Positions 37,956-46,619 of a stretch of DNA of 64,000 bases are shown here, in pieces. The position numbers and the translations under genes were made by a program. Location of the stretch: NCBI RefSeq assembly GCF_014736495.1, contig NZ_MDUX01000002.1:62001-126000 (forward strand), written 5' to 3'. Every line of letters starts with the position of its first letter. Position 1 is the stretch's first letter. The notes under the pieces are model-generated. The model ran no database searches and was not told where the DNA came from. It saw nothing but the letters and a program-made list of their open reading frames with translations. The stretch comes from Candidatus Dactylopiibacterium carminicum (lineage in GTDB: Bacteria > Pseudomonadota > Gammaproteobacteria > Burkholderiales > Rhodocyclaceae).

Positions 37956-38674
37956 CCGTCTCCCAGCCCCAGCTCCTCATCGACGCCGCCCGCAAGCTCT
38001 CCGCCGCAGTCTCCCCGATGCGTTTCGCCGCGCCGATCACCCACGTCTATAACCCGCTGGACTACGCCTGGGCGCCGCACGAGGAATACCTGCGCAAATT
38101 CGGCGGCGGCAACAAGCGCGTGGTCTTCGTCGGCATGAACCCCGGCCCCTTCGGCATGGTGCAGATCGGCGTGCCCTTCGGCGAGATCGCCGCTGCGCGC
38201 GACTGGATGGGTCTCTCCGCGCCGGTGGCAAAACCCGCCGCGGAAACGCCGGCCCGCCCCATCGAGGGCTGGGCGTGCCCACGCTCGGAGGTCTCCGGTC
38301 GCCGCCTGTGGAGGCTCTTCGCCGAACGTTTCGGCACGGCGGATGCCTTCTTCCGCGAGCACTTCGTGGCCAACTATTGCCCGCTGGCCTTCTTCGAGGG
38401 CAAACGCAACGTCACGCCGGACAAGCTGCCGGTCGCCGAGCAGGCACCGCTGCTGGCAGCCTGCGACGCGCACCTGCGCACGCTGGTGGAAACCACCCGT
38501 GCCGAGTGGGTGATCGGTATCGGCGCCTGGAGCGAGCTGCGCGCGCGCGAAGCCTGCAAGGGGATGGCGCTGGCATTCGGCCGCGTGCTGCACCCCAGCC
38601 CGGCCAGCCCTGCGGCCAACCGCGGCTGGAGCGAAGCGGCCACCAGGCAGCTGACCGAACTCGGCGCCTGGTGA
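37952..38674 (+). CDS. SMUG1-family single-strand-selective uracil-DNA glycosylase
   Basis: 240 residues. The motif VGMNPGPFGMVQIGVPFG is the SMUG1 active-site signature, and HPSPASPAANRGW is the matching His motif. It would remove uracil or oxidised pyrimidines from DNA in the cytoplasm. SMUG1 is known mainly from animals; bacterial members are scattered, so this copy may be old or transferred. It is translationally coupled to ampG (4-base overlap), with no obvious functional link. Confidence 0.88.
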   Translation: MTVSQPQLLIDAARKLSAAVSPMRFAAPITHVYNPLDYAWAPHEEYLRKFGGGNKRVVFVGMNPGPFGMVQIGVPFGEIAAARDWMGLSAPVAKPAAETPARPIEGWACPRSEVSGRRLWRLFAERFGTADAFFREHFVANYCPLAFFEGKRNVTPDKLPVAEQAPLLAACDAHLRTLVETTRAEWVIGIGAWSELRAREACKGMALAFGRVLHPSPASPAANRGWSEAATRQLTELGAW

Positions 38675-38705
38675 GACGCCAGCGCTCTCCGCGCCAGGTC
38701 TGAAC

Positions 38706-38790
38706 GTCATGCCGGCGCAAGCCGGAACCCGGGGTTTTCGTGCCTCGGTCTGGATCCCGGCCCAGGGAGGCGCCGAGATTCTGCCGGAGG
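38706..38790. repeat. REP-like palindrome between convergent genes
   Basis: GTCATGCCGGCGCAAGCCGG (38706-38725) and, 25 bases on, CTGGATCCCGGC form the same two arms as in 33198-33266, more diverged. It lies between the glycosylase stop and the CheW-type gene stop. Confidence 0.65.
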
Positions 38791-38857
38791 CAAATGGTCT
38801 CTACCCGGGATCGTCAGGCTGGAAAACCCATTTATCAAAGGATGCTTCTGCGCACCA

Positions 38858-41392
38858 CTACTGCGCCGTGCGGACCACGGGCGTCTGCGGTTCCCCCTGG
38901 GCGTTCAGCGCCGAAAAGGATTCCACCAGCCGCAGCATGAATACCTCGTCCAGCACCAGGATCGGGCGCACGCCCTCCGATTCGGGCAAGGGCAGGATGG
39001 CTTCATGCGAGAAGCCGTATTGCTCGTGCGCCAGCAAGTTGGCCCGCCCGATGCGCTTGGCGTCCACGGTAATCACGGTATCGATGGCATCCACCCGCAG
39101 CCCCATCAGCTTGCCCTGCACGCGGATCACGACGATGTAATCCCCCGTGCCTTGTTCGGCGCCGCGCCGGAAGAAGCGCCTGGCGTCCAGCACGGTGAGG
39201 TGCACCACCATGTTGTTGCCGCCGGCCGTGCTGTCCCGGTAAACAGCGCTGCCCGCGAGATAGGGGCTGGCTTCCATGCTGGGCGGCGTAAGACCTTCCG
39301 CGGTGATGGTTTCGCAGACCGAGACGGCCGGCAAGGCGTAGCGCTCGCCAGCGACGAGGACGGTGGCGAAGTGCGCCGGCTCGACGACCCGCCCTTCTTC
39401 ATGGCGCTGATCGTCCAGCAGGCTACGCACGGTACTTGCCGCGGGCGGATCGCCGATGGGCAGCACGACCAGGCTGATCACGGGATTGCTGTAATCCCCG
39501 GTGGTCTTGTATTCGCGATAGCCATTCGTGGCCACGGCAGCCACCACGTTGTACTGGCCACGGAACACCGTGAGCGCTTCGCGGGACTGCCCGGGCATCA
39601 ACTCGAAGAACGCCGGATCGAGTGGCACGACCTCGCCGATGCCCAGCCCCGAGCCACTGCTGCCCGCGATCACGCGGCGGCTGTCGCGTTCCACGTAGAG
39701 CGCGTAGGCCCCGGCGAAATCGGGCACGCAATCGTCGAGCATGCGCCGGAACTCCGGCCCTGCATCGAAGACGATGCCGATGCCACCGACCACCTCGCCC
39801 TCATGCGCGGGCGAGCGGATCGCCGCCGCGTAGACGTAGCTCGGGAAGCCTCCGTAGAGACGCGTCGGCTCGAAGGGCGAAACCACGTACTGACGTGTCT
39901 GCGTCAGCGCCAGCGTCTGCTTCACCCAGCCATCGGTCAGCATGTCGCCACGCAGTGCGATGTTGTCGCCATGCAGGTTGGATGCGGCGACCACGCGGCC
40001 GGCCGTGTCGAACACGAACAGCCGCGTATAGACCGTGTACAGCGCATTGATCTCGGCGAGGATGCCTTCCAGGCGCCGCACGTCCTCCACGCCACGGCCG
40101 GGATCGGCCAGGATGGCGCGCAGCTCGGAGGTGAGCGCCCACCAGCGGCAATCGTCCGAACGCTCGTAGAGGTTGCGGTCCATGATGTTGCCGGCGAGCC
40201 GCGCCAGATCGCTACCGGTACGCAGATAGGAGGAAACCTCCATCGTGATCAGGTTGCCAATGGCATCCGAAAAGGCCTGCGCGGTTTCGGCGCCGGCCTG
40301 CTGGATCTGGCGCAGCACGGCCTTGAGCGGCTCGCGCGAAGCCTCGTGATCGTGGATCGCTTCCACGCTGCCGTTCCACACCACGATGCGCAGCGCGGTA
40401 TTCACGCGGTTGGCCGAATCCAGGATGCTGCGCAGCGCCGGGCAGAGCACGTCCACATAGCCGAGCACGTCGCCCAGCGTGCCATCCGAAAGCTCGCGGA
40501 TGCCGGTTTCGCCCAGATATTCCTTGGGCACCAGTGCATGCCCGTACCAGGCCGGGCCGCGATGGCTCTGATAGGGCCGGCCACGGTGCGAGACCATGAA
40601 GAAACGGCGCCCCATGAAACTTACCTCGCGACCGCTTTCTTCCTCGACGATGGGAATGCGCTTGCCCGGCTCCAGATAGGTTTCGTCGCTGGAGGCGAGA
40701 ATCCTGCCGCTGGCATCCGACAGGCACATGAAGCTCATGCCCACGGCGCCGAGGTCGCGGAAGATGCCTTCCATTTCGTTCTCGAAACGGAACACCAGCG
40801 CCAGCACGCCGATGGCGGCCCCCTGATCGTCCCGGATGGCCTGGGCGTACACCAGGTTGCGCGCGCCATCGAGGAAATCGAAGGTGCCGAAGGCCTCGAC
40901 ATACTCCGCACCCGCCAGCGCACGTGCGAGGAAGGCATCCGCGCTGCGTGCGCCCGGCGCCTGCGCATCGAGGCGGGCCAGGACTTCGCCCGTGGTGGCG
41001 AAAATCACCACGTCGCGATAGACGCTGTATTTCTGCGCGTATTCCGACAGACGATGGCGGATTGTCTCCCTGCCGCCCACGCCGCCAGTCGTCACGAAAT
41101 GGCGGATGTCCGCATCCTGCGACAGATAACCGATATCGGCCGTGCGCTCGTAGAGGTTGCGGAACAGGATGTCGACCGCCTGACACGCCCTGAAGCGGAG
41201 CAGGAGCAAGGCATTCTTGTACACCGCCGCATCCAGCTCGGATTGCAGCGCGTTCTCCAGCGTCAGGAATTCATCGCGCGTACTGCGGATCATGTTCAGG
41301 ATCCGCGACGCCCGGTGCGAGAGCACGGCATCCGCGATCCGCCCGATGACATCCCATGAAACTCCAAGCCTCGAAAGGGTGGCGTTCTGCAT
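38858..41392 (-). CDS. Soluble double sensor (cache-like) protein with C-terminal CheW domain
   Basis: 844 residues. There are two stretches that look like cache/PAS-type sensors: about 100-330 ('YSVYRDVVIFATTGEVLARLD', GVLALVFRFENEMEGIF, 'LSDASGRILASSDETYL') and about 440-660 (LFVFDTAGRVVAASNLHG, YVYAAAIRSPAHEGEVVGGIGIVFDAG in parts). The last about 150 residues form a CheW-like domain (ALPAVSVCETITAEGLT, VVIRVQGKLMGLRVDAIDTV, ILVLDEVFMLR). No transmembrane helix and no MCP signalling hairpin is visible. It probably couples a signal to a CheA-type kinase. ATG 41392 lies 10 bases from GGAGG; ATG 41401 is an alternative. There are no chemotaxis genes nearby. Confidence 0.82.
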   Translation of the reverse strand: MQNATLSRLGVSWDVIGRIADAVLSHRASRILNMIRSTRDEFLTLENALQSELDAAVYKNALLLLRFRACQAVDILFRNLYERTADIGYLSQDADIRHFVTTGGVGGRETIRHRLSEYAQKYSVYRDVVIFATTGEVLARLDAQAPGARSADAFLARALAGAEYVEAFGTFDFLDGARNLVYAQAIRDDQGAAIGVLALVFRFENEMEGIFRDLGAVGMSFMCLSDASGRILASSDETYLEPGKRIPIVEEESGREVSFMGRRFFMVSHRGRPYQSHRGPAWYGHALVPKEYLGETGIRELSDGTLGDVLGYVDVLCPALRSILDSANRVNTALRIVVWNGSVEAIHDHEASREPLKAVLRQIQQAGAETAQAFSDAIGNLITMEVSSYLRTGSDLARLAGNIMDRNLYERSDDCRWWALTSELRAILADPGRGVEDVRRLEGILAEINALYTVYTRLFVFDTAGRVVAASNLHGDNIALRGDMLTDGWVKQTLALTQTRQYVVSPFEPTRLYGGFPSYVYAAAIRSPAHEGEVVGGIGIVFDAGPEFRRMLDDCVPDFAGAYALYVERDSRRVIAGSSGSGLGIGEVVPLDPAFFELMPGQSREALTVFRGQYNVVAAVATNGYREYKTTGDYSNPVISLVVLPIGDPPAASTVRSLLDDQRHEEGRVVEPAHFATVLVAGERYALPAVSVCETITAEGLTPPSMEASPYLAGSAVYRDSTAGGNNMVVHLTVLDARRFFRRGAEQGTGDYIVVIRVQGKLMGLRVDAIDTVITVDAKRIGRANLLAHEQYGFSHEAILPLPESEGVRPILVLDEVFMLRLVESFSALNAQGEPQTPVVRTAQ

Positions 41393-41580
41393 GCTTTTCA
41401 TGCCTCCATCAACAACGATAGATGTGATCCTGCTCGAATTACAGCCAGCCCCTCTGCGAAGCAGGTTCTGCACCAAACGTCTGTTTCGCCACAACTTTTC
41501 ATCATCACGACAAAGCGGCAGGCAGCTTTAGGGCGCATCCCTTTCATTCACTGCCGCGGATAACCATTCGGACTGAAAGG

Positions 41581-41623
41581 TTGAACCGGGAAGCCTTGCC
41601 CTTAGAATGCAACTTCGTTGCAT
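41581..41623 (+). promoter_or_regulatory. Promoter with palindromic operator before the COG0523 gene
   Basis: TTGAAC (41581-41586) and TAGAAT (41603-41608) are 16 bases apart. The perfect inverted repeat ATGCAAC-TTC-GTTGCAT (41607-41623) overlaps the -10 box and start region, the usual place for a repressor. The same core GCAAC-N3-GTTGC is at 48147-48159, also before a COG0523 locus. The start codon follows 12 bases later. Confidence 0.7.
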
Positions 41624-41635
41624 CTGGAGCTCCAT

Positions 41636-42679
41636 ATGCCCTCTCCTGGCCGTATCCCGGTGACTGTCCTGACTGGTTTCCTCGGCGCGGGCAAGACCAC
41701 CTTGCTCAACTACATCCTCACGACGGAGCACGGCCATCGCATTGCCGTGATCGAGAACGAGTTCGGCGGGGCGGATGTCGATGGCGCACTGCTGCGGCAG
41801 CGCGGTGAAGAGCAGGTCGTGCTGATGAGCAATGGCTGCATCTGCTGCACCGTGCGCGAAGATCTGGTGCGCATGCTGGGCGAGCTTGCCGCCCGCCGTG
41901 AAGCCGGCAGCCTGGCGTTTGACCGCGTGCTGATCGAGACCACCGGCATGGCGGATCCCGCACCGGTTGCGCAGACCTTCTTCGTCGAACCGGAGGTCGT
42001 CGGGCACTTCGCGCTGGACGCCGTGATCACGCTGGTCGATGCGATGCATGGCATGCAGCAGCTGGATAGGCACCGTGAAGCCCGGCAGCAGGCCGGCTTT
42101 GCCGACCGCTTGCTGATCACCAAGGTGGATCTGGTCGACCCGGTCGCACTCGACTTGCTGGTCGCACGGCTGGGCTCGCTCAATCAGCGCGCACCGGTCG
42201 CGCTGGCCCATTTCGGTGAAACGCCACTGGCAGAGATCCTGGACATCGATGCCTTCAGTCTCGCCCGTGTGGAGGCCATCGATCCGGCGTTCCTGCTGCC
42301 GCAACAGCACCACCACACGGATGACATCCGTTCCTTCGTCATCCGCGAGCGTCGCCCCTACGATATGGATCGCCTGCGCTTTGCGCTGGGCGGCCTGATC
42401 GACCGCTATGGCAGTCGCATGCTCCGCTACAAGGGCGTACTGCAGCTGGCCGGTTTCGATGAGCGCATCGTCCTGCAGGGTCTACACACCCTGATGGCGC
42501 TCAATCTCGCGGAAGCATGGCGCACGGACGAGGCACGCGAATCCATCCTGGTGTTCATCGGCGAAACCTTGCCGGAAGCAGAATTCCGCCGCGTGCTCCA
42601 CGCCTGCCTTCTGGGCGCCAGCGAGCGCTCCGAGACGACCTTCGCCCGCGTGATGGGGCTGCTCGGTGGCAGCAGCTGA
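41636..42679 (+). CDS. COG0523 (CobW-like) metal-chaperone GTPase with His stretch
   Basis: 347 residues. Walker A is GFLGAGKTTLLNY, the metal site CxCC is NGCICCTVRED, Walker B is in LIETTGMADPAP, and the guanine motif is TKVD. A QQHHHTDD stretch links the GTPase and the C-terminal CobW domain. ATG 41636 follows GGAG at 41626-41629. COG0523 proteins deliver metals, chiefly zinc under zinc shortage (ZagA/ZigA type), cobalt or iron-linked substrates. The palindromic operator over its promoter, shared with the second COG0523 gene at 48842, supports a zinc-starvation role; this is inference. Confidence 0.9.
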   Translation: MPSPGRIPVTVLTGFLGAGKTTLLNYILTTEHGHRIAVIENEFGGADVDGALLRQRGEEQVVLMSNGCICCTVREDLVRMLGELAARREAGSLAFDRVLIETTGMADPAPVAQTFFVEPEVVGHFALDAVITLVDAMHGMQQLDRHREARQQAGFADRLLITKVDLVDPVALDLLVARLGSLNQRAPVALAHFGETPLAEILDIDAFSLARVEAIDPAFLLPQQHHHTDDIRSFVIRERRPYDMDRLRFALGGLIDRYGSRMLRYKGVLQLAGFDERIVLQGLHTLMALNLAEAWRTDEARESILVFIGETLPEAEFRRVLHACLLGASERSETTFARVMGLLGGSS

Positions 42680-42712
42680 ACCCGACCGACACCGAAGACC
42701 TGGCGAACCGCG

Positions 42713-43576
42713 CTACCGGGTGCGGACCGCGCGCCCCAGCGTGGCGATGGTGGCCGCCTGTGCCGCCCCATCGAACCGGGCACCCGTCAGGAACACGCAC
42801 AGAACGATAGGGTCGCCAGCGGGCGTCCAGTAGATGCCCACATCGTTGGCGGTGCCGTTACGACCGGAGCCGGTCTTGTCCGCCAGCCGCCAGCCTTCCT
42901 CAAGGCCCGCACGCAGCCGCGCGCCGCTGGTGCGGGTGGCAAGCATCCAGTCCGTAAGCTGGCGACACGAGGCGGCACTGAGCCTGTCCTCCAGCAACAG
43001 ACGATGCAGATCCCGCCCCATGGCGGATGGCGTGGAGGTGTCACGCGGATCGCCGGCACGGGCTTCATTGAGTTCCGGCTCGGGCCTGTCCAGCCGCGTG
43101 ACCTGATCTCCCTGCATCCGCAGGAAGGCGTTGAAGCCGGAGGGGCCACCCAGGGCATTCAGCAGCAGGTTGGCCGCCGTATTGTCACTATCGACGATGG
43201 CGCCTTCACACAGCTGCGCGAGGCTCATCCCCGGGCCATCGGCAAAGGGCGTGGTGGCTGGCGAGTATTCGAGCAGATCCCGACGGCTGAAGCGCACGCG
43301 ACGATCCAGCCGTTCCTGGCCGGCATCCACACGCCCCAGCACGGCTGCGGCGAGCAGCCATTTGAAGGTGCTGCACATGGCGAAGCGTTCGTCCTCGCGA
43401 TAAAGAAATTCTTGGCTTCGACACACGTCATGCATGTAAACGCCGAGCCGTCCGCCACTGCTCTGCTCCAGCCGTTTGCACAATGCCCGGAGATCGTCCG
43501 ATGCACTGGCAAGCATTGCACGGGTGGCAAAAGCGAGGCCAAGGCTTCCCGTCAGCAAAAAGTTACGGCGATTCAT
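42713..43576 (-). CDS. Class A serine beta-lactamase with Tat-type signal
   Basis: 287 residues. The motifs fall almost on Ambler numbers: S69-T-F-K72, S130-D-N132, E166-P-E-L-N170 and K234-T-G236. Cys68 precedes the catalytic Ser, as in L2- and carbapenemase-type enzymes, but the partner Cys after KTG is absent (KTGSGRNG). The N-terminus MNRRNFLLTGSLG is a twin-arginine signal. It hydrolyses beta-lactams in the periplasm; the spectrum cannot be told. ATG 43576 follows AGGAG. It is divergent from ampR and thus probably inducible. Confidence 0.92.
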   Translation of the reverse strand: MNRRNFLLTGSLGLAFATRAMLASASDDLRALCKRLEQSSGGRLGVYMHDVCRSQEFLYREDERFAMCSTFKWLLAAAVLGRVDAGQERLDRRVRFSRRDLLEYSPATTPFADGPGMSLAQLCEGAIVDSDNTAANLLLNALGGPSGFNAFLRMQGDQVTRLDRPEPELNEARAGDPRDTSTPSAMGRDLHRLLLEDRLSAASCRQLTDWMLATRTSGARLRAGLEEGWRLADKTGSGRNGTANDVGIYWTPAGDPIVLCVFLTGARFDGAAQAATIATLGRAVRTR

Positions 43577-43695
43577 GTGTCTGGCTCCTGGTTGTCTGGA
43601 CGGACGCATCCTAAGAACCTTGGCCGGTGGCCTCAAACGGGAAATCCAAGCGGCGCCCACAAGAAAAACTTGGGCATACAGTCAATAATGCACGC
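43577..43695. promoter_or_regulatory. Divergent control region bla/ampR
   Basis: A 119-base gap between two outward genes, the classic layout for an AmpR operator that lies over the ampR promoter. I can see A/T-rich text near the ampR start (GAAAAACTTGGGCATACAG, 43661-43679) with T-N11-A spacing possibilities, but no single operator stands out. Confidence 0.5.
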
Positions 43696-44583
43696 ATGAA
43701 TGTTCCACTCAACGCCCTGCGAGCCTTCGAAGCATCAGCCCGCCATCTGAGCTTCACGCTGGCCGCCCAGGAACTCAACGTCACGCAGGCGGCGGTGAGC
43801 CAACAGGTCAAGAATCTCGAAGCGCGGCTCAACACGCAGCTGTTCCGGCGCCTGCCGCGCGGGCTCCTGCTAACCGACGAAGGATTGGCCCTGTTGCCGG
43901 CGCTCTCGGACGCCTTCGGGCGCCTCAGCGCGGTGCTGCAGCAGTTCGAGGGCGGCCGGGTGCGCGAGGTGCTGAACCTGGCCGTGGTCGGGACTTTCGC
44001 TGCAGGCTGGCTGCTGCCCCGCCTGGTGGGCTTCCGCCAGATCCATCTATTCATCGACCTGCGCGTCTTCACGCACAACAACCGCGTGGACCTGGCTGCG
44101 GAAGGGCTGGACTTTGCCATCCGCTTCGGTGACGGCGCCTGGCGCGGCATGGGTGCGGAAATGCTGGTGGAGGCGCAGATGGCGCCACTGTGCGCACCAC
44201 GCCTGGCCACCACCCTGAAGACACCGGCCGATCTGCTCGGCCATGAGTTGCTGCGCTCTTACCGTGCGGATGAATGGTCACGCTGGTTTGCCGCGGCAGG
44301 GCTGCCCGATCCACTCATCCATGGCCCGGTGTTCGACTCTTCGCTGGCCATGGCTGACGTCGCGATGCAGGGCCTGGGCGTGGCCCTGCTGCCCCTGGCG
44401 ATGTTCGAGCGCCCCTTGCGCGAGGGGCTGTTGGTGCAGGCGTTCGATCTCACGGTCACCACCGGTCAGTACTGGCTGACCTGGCAGAAATCACGCCCCC
44501 ACACCCGCGCCATGCGCGACCTGCACGAATGGCTGTCGGATCAAGCCCGAAACACGCACAGTCCTGCGACGACGCGGGTCTGA
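43696..44583 (+). CDS. ampR: LysR-family regulator AmpR
   Basis: 295 residues. The HTH is 'PLNALRAFEASARHLSFTLA' and 'LNVTQAAVSQQVKNLEARLN', and the effector domain carries the AmpR-like segments 'VVGTFAAGWLLPRL', 'THNNRVDLAAEGLDFAIRFG', 'LLRSYRADEWSRWF' and 'VFDSSLAMADVA'. It senses muropeptides (activating) and UDP-MurNAc-pentapeptide (repressing) and controls the divergent beta-lactamase. With ampG in the same window, the uptake and sensing parts of the induction loop are both present. Confidence 0.92.
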   Translation: MNVPLNALRAFEASARHLSFTLAAQELNVTQAAVSQQVKNLEARLNTQLFRRLPRGLLLTDEGLALLPALSDAFGRLSAVLQQFEGGRVREVLNLAVVGTFAAGWLLPRLVGFRQIHLFIDLRVFTHNNRVDLAAEGLDFAIRFGDGAWRGMGAEMLVEAQMAPLCAPRLATTLKTPADLLGHELLRSYRADEWSRWFAAAGLPDPLIHGPVFDSSLAMADVAMQGLGVALLPLAMFERPLREGLLVQAFDLTVTTGQYWLTWQKSRPHTRAMRDLHEWLSDQARNTHSPATTRV

Positions 44584-44620
44584 ATACGTCATGGACGCGC
44601 GCCGCGCAGGGCCGGCTCTC

Positions 44621-45775
44621 TCAGAACAGCTTGCGGTACAGCGCCAGGATCTCGGCTTCGCTCACGTCACGCGGGTTACCCGGCGTACAGACATCGCGAT
44701 AGGCCGCATTCGCCAATGCCGGCAGGTCGGCCTCCCTGGCGCCGATCTCGGCCAGGTGCTGCGGGATGCCCACATCCAGCGCCAGCTGGCGCACGGCCTT
44801 GCAGGCAGCCTCGCGGTACTGCGCCTGACTCATCGCTTCGGTATCGGACACCCCCATGGCACGGGCGATGTCGCGATATTTCTCGCCGCTGGCGGGGGCG
44901 TTGAACTCCATCACCGTGGGCAGCAGCAGCGCGTTGGCGACACCGTGCGGCGTATCGTAAAAAGCCCCCAGGGGATGCGCCATGCCATGCACCAGCCCTA
45001 GCCCGACGTTGGAGAACCCCATGCCGGCGATGTATTGCGCCAGGCCCATCTTCTCGCGTGCGGCAGGGGCCTCGTCGAGCACCGAGCCGCGCAGGTTGGC
45101 GGCGATCAGCTCGATCGCCTTGAGCGTGAACATGTCGCTCATCTCCCAGGCGCCACGCGTGATGTAGCCCTCGATGGCGTGGGTGAGTGCATCCATGCCG
45201 GTGGCTGCCGCCAGGGATCTCGGCATCGACGCCATCAGCTCGGCATCGACGATGGCCAGCACGGGGATGTCGTGCGGGTCGACGCAGACGAACTTGCGGC
45301 GGTTCTCCACATCGGTAACGACGTAGTTGATCGTCACCTCGGCGGCCGTGCCGGCGGTGGTCGGAATGGCGATCACCGGCAGGCAGGGCTTTTTCGTGGG
45401 TGACAGGCCTTCGAGCGAACGGATGTCCTCGAATGCCGGATTGGTGATCACGATACCGATCGCCTTGGCGGTATCGATGGCCGACCCGCCGCCCACGGCG
45501 ATCAGGAAATCCGCCTTGGCCGCACGACAGGCCGCCACGCCCTGCTGCACGTTTTCGATGGTGGGGTTGGGCTTGACATCGGTATAGCGCGTGAAGGGGA
45601 TACCGCCTTTCTGCAGTACGGCCTCGACCCTTTCCACCGGGCCGACGCCGACCAGCCCCTTGTCGGTGACCAGCAGTGCGTGCCTGTAACCACGCCGCGC
45701 CACTTCCTCTGCGATCACGCCCACGCTGCCGGCGCCGAAGTACGAGGTTTCGTTGAGTACGATGCGGGATGCCAT
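44621..45775 (-). CDS. fucO: Lactaldehyde reductase / iron-containing alcohol dehydrogenase
   Basis: 384 residues, close along its length to E. coli FucO (LNETSYFGAGSVG, LIAVGGGSAIDTAKAIGI, 'RSLEGLSPTKKP', PTTAGTAAEVTINYVVTD, RKFVCVDPHDIP, 'ALTHAIEGYITRGAWEMSD'). The metal site His residues are in GLVHGMAHPLGAFYDTPHG. It reduces lactaldehyde to 1,2-propanediol or oxidises other alcohols, using NAD and iron. No fucose or rhamnose genes are nearby, so the in vivo substrate may be another diol or aldehyde. Divergent from cytochrome b561 with a 277-base gap holding a strong palindrome. Confidence 0.92.
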   Translation of the reverse strand: MASRIVLNETSYFGAGSVGVIAEEVARRGYRHALLVTDKGLVGVGPVERVEAVLQKGGIPFTRYTDVKPNPTIENVQQGVAACRAAKADFLIAVGGGSAIDTAKAIGIVITNPAFEDIRSLEGLSPTKKPCLPVIAIPTTAGTAAEVTINYVVTDVENRRKFVCVDPHDIPVLAIVDAELMASMPRSLAAATGMDALTHAIEGYITRGAWEMSDMFTLKAIELIAANLRGSVLDEAPAAREKMGLAQYIAGMGFSNVGLGLVHGMAHPLGAFYDTPHGVANALLLPTVMEFNAPASGEKYRDIARAMGVSDTEAMSQAQYREAACKAVRQLALDVGIPQHLAEIGAREADLPALANAAYRDVCTPGNPRDVSEAEILALYRKLF

Positions 45776-45949
45776 GATTTTCCTCCTGTCAGATCGCGGG
45801 ATTCACTGCAAAAACCATTGCGGGTGAGTAAGCGACAGGCCGGATCAGCCCGGGCCCAGAGCGCCCGTACTGGTTTCAGTCTGGACGCCGGAGATCGGCT
45901 CCGCGTTGTTTCAGCGCAAAGAACGGGGAATCCGAAAAAGTTCCCCTCA

Positions 45950-45974
45950 GATCATTGCAATTATTGCAATGATC
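45950..45974. promoter_or_regulatory. Perfect 25-bp palindrome, candidate operator
   Basis: Arms GATCATTGCAAT (45950-45961) and ATTGCAATGATC (45963-45974) around a single T. It lies 175 bases before fucO's start and 79 bases before cytochrome b561. A further half-like ATCAATTGC follows. Such long perfect symmetry suggests a dimeric repressor or activator site; the regulator is unknown. Confidence 0.7.
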
Positions 45975-46052
45975 AATTGCGCGCCGTTGCGTTGAACGCA
46001 TCGCAGGGCTTGCGTAGATTTCGGCGCACTGCCCCGGATGCTGCGACGCAAT

Positions 46053-46601
46053 ATGAAAAACAAATCTCATCGCTACACCACGACGGCCGTCTCGCTGCAC
46101 TGGCTCATCACGCTGGGCCTGACCGGCACGCTCGCGCTCGGCTTCTACATGAACTCGCTGCCGTTTTCCCCGGCCAAGCTGCAATACATTTCCTGGCACA
46201 AGTGGGCCGGTATCAGCCTGCTGCTGCTGGCGCTGTTTCGCCTGGGCTGGCGCGCGACCCATCCACAGCCTTCGCCGCCCGCCGGCATGCCGGCCTGGCA
46301 GCACGCCGCAGCCGAATGGACGCATCGCGTGCTCTATCTGCTGATGATCGCGATTCCACTATCCGGCTGGCTGATGAGCTCCGCCAAAGGCTTTCCCACC
46401 GTGTATTTCGGCCTAGTCCAGCTGCCGGACCTGATCGGCCGCGATGTGGAACTGGGCAAACAGCTTACCGCCTTGCACGTCTGGCTGAATTTCGCTCTGA
46501 TCGGGCTGGTTGGGCTGCACGCGCTGGCTGCGGTGAAACACCACCTGATCGACCGGGACGACGTGCTGAGCCGCATGCTGCCCTTTCTCGCCCGTAACTG
46601 A
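46053..46601 (+). CDS. yceJ: Cytochrome b561 (YceJ family)
   Basis: 182 residues with four hydrophobic segments. The haem-ligand histidines fit: 'SLHWLITLGLTGTLALGFYM', 'ISWHKWAGISLLLLALFRL', 'WTHRVLYLLMIAIPLSGWLM' and 'LHVWLNFALIGLVGLHALAA'. ATG 46053 was chosen over 46038. The di-haem b-type cytochrome of the inner membrane may pass electrons between quinone and periplasm. Followed after 18 bases by a YceI gene, as in E. coli yceJ-yceI. Confidence 0.9.
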   Translation: MKNKSHRYTTTAVSLHWLITLGLTGTLALGFYMNSLPFSPAKLQYISWHKWAGISLLLLALFRLGWRATHPQPSPPAGMPAWQHAAAEWTHRVLYLLMIAIPLSGWLMSSAKGFPTVYFGLVQLPDLIGRDVELGKQLTALHVWLNFALIGLVGLHALAAVKHHLIDRDDVLSRMLPFLARN

Positions 46602-46619
46602 CCCGCCCCCGGAGCCTTC

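Noticed and set aside
39005-41359. 784-codon plus-strand frame opposite the CheW-type gene
   Set aside because: Low-complexity His/Arg/Gly-rich composition with no motif; the opposite frame has clear domains.
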